A DNA stretch of 64,000 nucleotides. Origin: Pristionchus mayeri. Its lineage: Eukaryota; Nematoda; Chromadorea; Rhabditida; Neodiplogasteridae. Position 1 is the first letter of the stretch. Each line of letters begins with the position of its first letter. Location of the stretch: assembly GCA_036245805.1 (NCBI GenBank), contig BTRK01000006.1:22538365-22602364 (forward strand), written 5' to 3'. The notes under the pieces were generated by a model. That model was not told where the DNA came from and did not search any database. It saw nothing but the letters and a program-made list of their open reading frames with translations. The position numbers and the translations under genes are program-made. Below are positions 58,401 through 64,000 of this stretch, piece after piece.

Positions 58401-61400
58401 CGATGTGGGCGAGCATTGTCCATCAGAAGAAGAATTTTGCCCTGGTTCAGGAGTCTGGGAGGGACTCTGATCGCGACATCTTCCAGTTGTTCAGAGAAGA
58501 GGTCGGCATTGATGCTGGTGCCAGGGGCGAGGATCTCCCAGTAGATGGGACCGAGCACTGAGAAGAAGAAGCAGAGGAGTTCCTTCTTTCCGTGCTCTTC
58601 CTTCTTCGGGACGGGCGTGGGCATCTGATCTGCATCCACCCATTGCAGTCTCCTCACAGGGTTATCGTACGTGATCCACTTCTCATCTGTAGCGATGATG
58701 GAATTGACCCATCGAAGATTGGATCTACGATGGAGTAATTCCCGACAGACTTGAACACGATTTTTCAGCTGTTCGGGGGAGAGGTCATGGGGAATCACTT
58801 GTGGGAGATTCGGCTTCTTCCCAGGTCGATGGAGGATATCGGACACCGTTGATCTGGGAGTACCAGTATCCTTCTTCAACTCACGCACACTGGCCATGGG
58901 CTTGCGCTTCAGTGTTCGGAGAACGAGAGGCTGATCGAGGGAGGGAGGGCGTCCAGAGCGGGGTTGATCATCGAGACCAAACTCCCCTTTCTTGAAGCGG
59001 GAGAACCACTTATAGCAGAAGGGTATGGAGGGGGCGTCAGCTCCTTCCGACTGGGCCAGGGCAGAGTGGGCCTCCTTCACGGATCGGCCAAGACGGTAGT
59101 AATGAAGTAAAACTGCTCGGAGGTAGAGATGGGAGTCCATCACAAGAATCAATGTAGCAACTAGGAGACTGATTAAATCCTCTCACTACTCAACGGCAGA
59201 ATGATGCAATACATTGTTGACAAACAGATTGCGCAATCACTGCATTTGATCGCGAACTGACTTTTTTCCGAAGTATTATACGAACTTTCCGGACACCCCA
59301 ATATTTCTGTGATGATACTGGTACTAGACTTTGATGAGAATCAGAAAGACACTTCACGAGTATTTTCACAGTAGGTCCGCATACTGACAATAATGATTCT
59401 GCAAAAATACTAGAGAAGTATGCATTTTTTTGGTTCTTATTGTCTGTCTAGAACGATAAACGTCAAATCGTGTATCGTCTGATAAAGGGGCGTGATGAGA
59501 GTCATGCCTGTTGAGGTTCAATGCTTCCGTGCCCCTTGTCTTCCCATTCCCTCATGCGTGTGCTCTACGACACACGGACCCACGACAACCAAGGGAAGAA
59601 CCACGACCAGCAGTGATGAGGTGAGAAGAACGAGGATACGGTAGATATTTATCGAATGGTAGGTCGACGAGGAAGTGTGCGGGAAGAATGAAGAACACGT
59701 GAATTGCGCCCCTCAGTGCCAAGATACGTGCAGAGGAGATACTGGGGTGAGGACTCCCACTACTATTAGAAACAAATTGTAATATGTTCAGTATACAGTA
59801 GAGTTTTTAATTCGGGGCGGGTAATTCGGACCCGACCGGGTAATCGAGAAGAATGGCGAGGAATGAGAATTACCCGGGATAGTGGAAAATAATAAGTCAA
59901 TTACCCGGGATAGTTCGATCTATACCTCACCACAAAAGCGAGCAGAAATGATGCGAAATTGCGATTTGCATCCAACTATCCCGGGTAATTGAACAGAACT
60001 ATTCTGCCCACTCGGGTCTCAACTATCCCGGGTAGCGTTACATTTCAAACTATACTATACAGTACCGTCCAAAAGTCATTGGACGCTTTTTGAATCTTTT
60101 GTAGCTTATTGCCCAGAAAAGGGATCGTTCTAGTGCTAAGGTGTTATGTACCAAATTCATCGAAGATTATGATCATGATATTGGGGTATGACGAAATTGC
60201 CTAGTTATTGCGTAGTGATGACGTAATCAACGAACACTTTTTTAAAACGGCATTATTCTTACAAAGATTTTTTCCTGCTCGTCATACTTTCTGAGATTGG
60301 AGATGTGACCAAGGCCTACCCAGAAAAAAAATTTGAAAGTTCCGCGCGACCGCACATTTGCTGCAGCCTTGCTGCAACATCGAGGTCGAAAATTCAGATC
60401 TCGGCACCTAGACTAGCTAGAGACTCGTTCAAGGCATCAAAATGATCGCTATCACGAGCCCAGATGATTCTGAGAATATGAAAACAATATCTCGAAATTT
60501 GCCCTCAGGGCACGAAAAAATAACTTTTTTAATTACCATTTTTTGGACATTCATAACTGCATGGAAAATGCAGGTAAAAATATGTTTTTACATAGGAATG
60601 TTCAGAATGTATTGAAGATCTGATTCCCAACTTTTTAGAGCTATTGGATATCTTTCTTGCCTGCGGCGTTCGTTTTTCTGAGGTATACTAGGGCCGGGAA
60701 ACACCTTGTTTACCCCTATGAGCGAGAGAGTACAGGCGTAAACAAGGTGTTTCCTGGCCCTAGTATACCTCCGACAACCGAACGCCGTGGGCAGGAAAGG
60801 CATCCAATCGCTCTAAAAAGTTGGAAATCAGATCTTCAATACATTTTGAACTTTCCTATTTAAAAACATATTTTTACCTACCCTCCCCACAAAGTTATGA
60901 TTGGCCAAAAAATAGTCATGCAAAAAAGTGATTTTTTCATGCCCTGTGGGCAAATTTCGAAATATTGTTTTCATATTCTCAGGATCATCTGGACTCATGA
61001 TGCCGATCATTTTGGTGCCTTGAACGAGTCTCTAGCTAGTCTAGGAGCCGAGATCTGAATTTTCGACCTCGATTTTGCAGCACGGCTGCAGCAAATGTGC
61101 GGTCGCGCAGGAACCTCAAATTTTTTTTCTGGGTAGGCCTCGGTCACATCTCCAATCTCAGAAAGTATGACGAGCAGGAAAAAATCTTTGTAAGAATAAT
61201 GTCGCTTTAAAAAAGGGTTCGTTGATTACGTCATCACTACGCAATAACTAGGCAATTTCGTCATACCCCAATATCATGATCATAATCTTCGATGAATTTG
61301 GTACATAACACCTTAGCACTAGAATGATCCCTTTCCTGGGCAATAAGCTACAAAAGATTCAAAAAGCGTCTAATGACTTTTGGACGGTACTGTATGTAAA

Positions 61401-61954
61401 AGCACGATTCATTATCTACCTGAATGAGTCAATCTATATAGCTTAATTCCTTTCCACTCACTTCTTCTCCTCTGCAGTGCGTGGAGGCGATGATTTGCAA
61501 GCCAGGCTGCGTGTGCAAGGACAAATTCAAGAGGGATGGACACGGAGTGTGCGTGCCCAATCACAAGTGCTGGAAGAGTGAGTCCATTCAGCCAATCATT
61601 GAAGACATGGATAATTGATCTGATCAATTATCCATTCGAAAGGACCTCTTTCCATCTCTCCCTTTCAGGTGCTGGCTGCAAGGAGAGCGAGGTGTGGTCG
61701 AAGTGTCGTCCCTGCGAACCAACCTGCACTGACAAGAAGGCGGTAGTCACCATTACTAATCGTATTATCTCTTTGAAAGAATTGGAATGGCAGTGGTTAT
61801 TCCAATTCCTCCCCACTCATTCCTTCCTTCTCATCTGCAGGTCTGCACTGCAGAGTGTTCCTCTGGCTGTGGCTGCGTGGATGGATTCGTTCGAGGACCA
61901 CAGGGAATCTGTATCCTCCCGAAGAGTTGCCCCGCCAAGGATCTACTACAGTAG
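52497..61954 (+). CDS. Secreted multi-TIL-domain protease-inhibitor-like protein with sequon-rich repeats
   Basis: TIL (trypsin inhibitor-like, about ten-Cys) domains usually block serine proteases. Signal peptide RRTLILLLSIAAASHG. Then two Cys modules, three TIL domains, an acidic linker, a fourth TIL, about 264 Cys-free residues with NGTMHIMP-type repeats, another Cys module, a Thr-rich linker and two TIL domains. About 855 residues. Exons: 52497-52511, 52603-52669, 53236-53346, 53409-53460, 54715-54775, 54856-54930, 54977-55025, 55099-55152, 55230-55318, 55406-55502, 55619-55701, 55829-55870, 55916-55973, (56307-56320 or 56256-56320), 56370-56466, 56518-56669, 56836-56947, 56992-57081, 57124-57405, 57456-57671, 57714-57917, 57963-58033, 59516-59620, 59663-59746, 61478-61577, 61669-61742, 61841-61954. 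All joins keep phase, but the exon at 56.3 kb either is only 14 bases or contains an in-frame TGA, so two genes (ending near 56305, and a second one) remain possible. Confidence 0.8.
53492..54503. mobile_element. hAT-like foldback interrupted by another hAT-like element
   Basis: Ends TAGAGTGCGGAGAGGAAGAG and, inverted, TCGAGAGCTGAGAGGAAGAG, with the 8-bp duplication CTAGTAAC on each side (53484-53491, 54504-54511). Without the inner insertion it is about 360 bp. It contains three copies of the palindrome TCTTCCGGAAGA (54239, 54406, 54436). It lies in intron 4 of the TIL gene. Confidence 0.7.
53504..54148. mobile_element. Inner hAT-like foldback, 645 bp
   Basis: Ends TAGGGCGGCGAAAATGGCTC and, inverted, TAGGGCGGCGAGGATGGCTC. 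The 8 bp GTGCGGAG precede and follow it (53496-53503, 54149-54156). It entered the terminal repeat of the element at 53492. It contains several GTGCGGGT direct repeats and no coding frame. Confidence 0.85.
58058..59301 (-). mobile_element. Mariner element, near-complete
   Basis: Ends TTGGGGTGTCCGGAAAGTTC on both sides (inverted), flanked by TA. At 1244 bp it has the size of a full mariner. It lies in a TIL-gene intron, opposite to the host. Confidence 0.92.
58122..59152 (-). pseudogene. Mariner transposase with one late frameshift
   Basis: The frame from 59152 covers almost the whole enzyme: MDSHLYLRAVLLHYYRLGRS, the second HTH region, ATDEKWITYD (first Asp), LLLMDNARPHRTK (second Asp) and PPYSPDLSPCDYHCFRSL (third Asp), 34 residues between the last two: a DD34D mariner. 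Near 58290 an extra CT in a CT repeat shifts the frame; the expected end (DFCKGKKFKNRDEVVRAF to the stop at 58122) continues in the next frame. The sister copy at 47 kb has the shorter CT run and stays in frame there. The start may be at 59137 rather than 59152. Catalytic residues are before the break, but the C terminus is lost, so it is probably inactive. Confidence 0.88.
59865..60045. repeat. Cluster of CCCGGG-centred inverted motifs
   Basis: AATTACCCGGGATAGT-like copies at 59871 and 59902 face ACTATCCCGGGTAATT-like copies at 59974 and 60023. A related GGGTAATTCGG and GACCGGGTAATCG lie just before. It looks like a small, diverged inverted-repeat element directly left of the foldback at 60060. 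Confidence 0.6.
60060..61392. mobile_element. TA-flanked foldback element (Tc1/mariner-like), copy 3
   Basis: Ends CAGTACCGTCCAAAAGTCAT and its inverted near-match, flanked by TA (60058-60059, 61393-61394). Arms of about 630 bp; centre near 60720. Shares TTGCGTAGTGATGACG and TTTGCCCTCAGGGCAC with copies at 5648 and 30249 but is the most diverged. It lies in an intron of the TIL gene. Confidence 0.85.
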
Positions 61955-62055
61955 TCACCATAACCACATTGATACACGTAATATATAACGATAAAGGGTC
62001 AATTGTTTGCAATAGATAAATTATGAACATATTCTCTATTCTCTGAGAGATAAAA

Positions 62056-62061
62056 AATAAA
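62056..62061 (+). terminator. Likely polyadenylation signal of the TIL gene
   Basis: AATAAA lies 102 bases after the stop at 61954, in an AT-rich stretch. Confidence 0.55.
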
Positions 62062-62250
62062 TCTGGACGTCGGCTAGAGAGCAATCAGAATTACAATAGT
62101 TCAACATCTCACTCTCCTCTCTTCCCTCGCCGCGATAGGGTGACCTCTTCCTCTCTCTCGCGCGACCCAATCGATACTACGTGACTATTTAGCACTTGTT
62201 TCGTTTTTCTTCTAATTCTATTGTATATTTTCACTCCCTCTTATTAATTA

Positions 62251-62916
62251 ATGACTAAGCGTAAGTTCCCCTCCCCTTCCTCTGCCCTGGACGAAATGCT
62301 GCCGGTCTCTGTTCCCGATCCGGGTGAACTCCTTCGAGGTATTGGCAGATACCTCGATTCCCTCTCTCATGATGAGAAGGGAAGTTCCCTCGCTCTGCTG
62401 CTCAGTACTTGTGCCCAGCAGATGAAAGAGCTAATGGCTAGATCGACCACCTCGATCGATGATGCCATTGAGAGGGACAAGAGGATTCGCTCGGTGGTGG
62501 TTCAAGGGCTCCCTGAGTCTACTGCGACGAAGGCCAGTGAGAGATTGTCGGATGACACTGCCAGAGTCATCGACATGCTAGACCTCGCTGAGCTGGAGCA
62601 TAGACCGGCTGCTGTTTTCCGAATGGGTGAGAGAAGGGATAACCGCCCCCGCCTTCTCAAAGTAATGTTCCATTCCCGCTCCGCCCAGATCTCCTTCCTG
62701 TCCCATTCCCGCACCGTTACTGCCAACTTCCCCAATGTGTATGTTCGCCCCTCTATGACCAAGGCTGAGCGTGAAGCCGCCTACCAATTGCGAGTGAAGA
62801 AACGGTCGATGATAGCAGACGGAAAGGACATGATGATCTACGGGGGCTCACTCATCGAGAAGTCACAACTTGAAGCAATGAAGAAGTCTCTCCGCCACCC
62901 CCGCTCCCAGAACTAA
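62251..62916 (+). CDS. LINE ORF1 protein (221 residues)
   Basis: Intact frame from MTKRKFPSPSSALDEM to the stop. The middle part, SVVVQGLPESTATKASER then RVIDMLDLAELEHRPAAVFR and RPRLLKVMFHS, resembles the RNA-binding ORF1 domain of CR1-like elements, where the protein coats the element RNA. Upstream heptad-like Leu spacing (LRGIGRYLDSL) may support self-association. It precedes ORF2 by 164 bases and has no damage, so the copy may be young. Confidence 0.75.
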   Translation: MTKRKFPSPSSALDEMLPVSVPDPGELLRGIGRYLDSLSHDEKGSSLALLLSTCAQQMKELMARSTTSIDDAIERDKRIRSVVVQGLPESTATKASERLSDDTARVIDMLDLAELEHRPAAVFRMGERRDNRPRLLKVMFHSRSAQISFLSHSRTVTANFPNVYVRPSMTKAEREAAYQLRVKKRSMIADGKDMMIYGGSLIEKSQLEAMKKSLRHPRSQN

Positions 62917-63080
62917 GATAAGTCTCGCACTTCCGCCCATCCCACTCTCGTTCCCTCCGCCACCACTCAGTCCCTCTTCCCCAAAATGCCTTCCCTCCTC
63001 GATTCTGCTCCCACTACACCCATCACTACTACTCCCAACTCAGTCGCCCCTCCTTTAAACTAGCTCAGCCCGAGCCAGCG

Positions 63081-64000
63081 ATGGCCTCCTTATCATGCCA
63101 CTATTTCAATATCCGTTCAGTCGTTAATAAGCTCGATGCTTTCCGCTCATTCCTCATGGCAACCCAACCTGATATCGTATTCCTAACTGAGACATGGCTA
63201 TCAAGCAAGACCCCATCATCTCTCATTATCGGATCTCTACCGTACACCATTATTCGCTCTGATCGATCCTCCCGTGGTGGCGGAACCTGCATCATTCTTC
63301 GTGATTACCTCTCTTTCTCCACAGTATCCCTTCCCTCCACCGAACACGAGATTACCTGTATCGACCTTTTCCACTCGAGTGCATACATTAGATTATGTCT
63401 AGTCTATCGTCCTCCAAGCTATTCCATTTCCAAGACCGACTCCCTCATTAATTGCTTATCAGACATCCATGCATCGTCTCCACACCCCATCATTATTTCC
63501 GGTGATTTTAACTCAGATTCCCTTTGTACCATTCCTACTCCCGCTGATCGTACATTTCGTGATTTCATTATATCTGCAAATCTCTCTCATCTTCACATGT
63601 TTCCAACGCGCGGCGTTAGATGTATCGATTGGGTCTTAGGTAACGATCCCACCGTAGTATCGGCCATTTCCGCTATTCCTCCCTTCCCTTCATGCGACCA
63701 TTCTGGTATTTCATTCTCCCTCTCGTCTCCTCAATCCCCACCTCAACCTCCCTTAATTCGAGACTTCTCTCGTGTCGATTATCCAGCTCTGTCCAACCAC
63801 CTTCTATCTATTGACTGGTTATCCTTATTTCGTGACTGTCCTGATATCGATTCCGTGTATAACCATTTCTCTTCTACAATTCATTCAGCTATTGACCTCT
63901 TTGTCCCCTACCGTACTCCTCGACCTCCCTCTCTTTCATATCCAAGCCACGTTACTCGCTTAATTAAGCATCGTGATCAATTATTCGCTAAGATTCATAT
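63081..64000 (+). CDS. LINE ORF2, APE endonuclease domain (partial)
   Basis: The frame opens with ATG at 63081 and has no stop up to the window edge (306 codons). Endonuclease landmarks appear in order: FNIRSVVNKLDAF, VFLTETWL (catalytic Glu), RSDRSSRGGGTC, LVYRPPSY, IIISGDFNSD (Asp/Asn), CIDWVLGND and PSCDHSGISFSL (Asp/His). This enzyme nicks target DNA to prime reverse transcription. The reverse transcriptase should follow beyond the window. It is missed if only closed frames are listed. Confidence 0.9.
   Translation, partial: MASLSCHYFNIRSVVNKLDAFRSFLMATQPDIVFLTETWLSSKTPSSLIIGSLPYTIIRSDRSSRGGGTCIILRDYLSFSTVSLPSTEHEITCIDLFHSSAYIRLCLVYRPPSYSISKTDSLINCLSDIHASSPHPIIISGDFNSDSLCTIPTPADRTFRDFIISANLSHLHMFPTRGVRCIDWVLGNDPTVVSAISAIPPFPSCDHSGISFSLSSPQSPPQPPLIRDFSRVDYPALSNHLLSIDWLSLFRDCPDIDSVYNHFSSTIHSAIDLFVPYRTPRPPSLSYPSHVTRLIKHRDQLFAKIH

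Larger units (their letters stand above)
62090..64000 (+). mobile_element. Non-LTR retrotransposon, 5' half
   Basis: A 5' leader from about 62090 precedes two open frames in tandem, ORF1 and an endonuclease-bearing ORF2 that runs off the window. Order and motifs match the CR1/Jockey group of LINEs. The left boundary is estimated from the end of host-like sequence; the reverse transcriptase and 3' tail lie beyond 64000. Confidence 0.8.

Overview
The window looks like nuclear DNA of a nematode. Coding regions are split into many short exons with short introns ending in TTTCAG-like acceptors. Several start codons sit just downstream of acceptor-like sites typical of spliced-leader trans-splicing. 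The recognisable proteins (a PGL-type P-granule protein, TIL-domain inhibitors, rpl-2, nematode-style replication-dependent histones) fit a rhabditid or diplogastrid worm. A Pristionchus-like genome is my guess; the species cannot be fixed from sequence alone.

Layout, left to right. 1-3 kb: an exon fragment and two inverted-repeat (foldback) elements. 3.2-18.1 kb (+): a 41-exon PGL-like gene with an added CCHC zinc knuckle and a C-terminal RGG region; its intron 17 is a 5.4-kb nest of foldback elements. 18.5-21.4 kb: two abutting TTAA-flanked foldbacks. 22.1-26.6 kb (+): a sterol reductase of the ERG24/LBR/TM7SF2 family hosting a dead Tc1/mariner element. 27.1-32.3 kb (-): a small single-pass membrane protein hosting a duplicated 3' piece of rpl-2 and a foldback. 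32.9-34.2 kb (+): rpl-2. 34.7-36.4 kb (-): two further small single-pass membrane proteins. 38.6-44.0 kb (-): L-2-hydroxyglutarate dehydrogenase. 44.3-49.3 kb (-): a type II membrane protein with a METTL24/FkbM-like domain, only 327 bp upstream of L2hgdh on the same strand, so possibly one operon. 50.0-51.3 kb (+): divergence-free pair of histone H4 and H3 genes with matching promoters and 3' stem-loops, then tRNA-Asp(GUC). 52.5-62.0 kb (+): a secreted six-TIL-domain protein of about 855 residues with a cysteine-free, N-glycosylation-rich repeat region. 62.1-64 kb (+): the 5' half of a non-LTR retrotransposon with both reading frames open to the window edge.

The exon models were built by hand by requiring GT-AG (rarely GC-AG) borders and consistent codon phase. 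Most genes close perfectly in phase; unresolved joins are stated in each entry.

The strongest window-wide signal is the load of kilobase-scale inverted repeats. Long introns are long because they hold such elements, and they fall into several target-site-duplication classes: 8 bp (hAT-like), TA (Tc1/mariner-like), TTAA (piggyBac-like) and TAA (Harbinger-like). If transcribed, these introns would form long double-stranded RNA.
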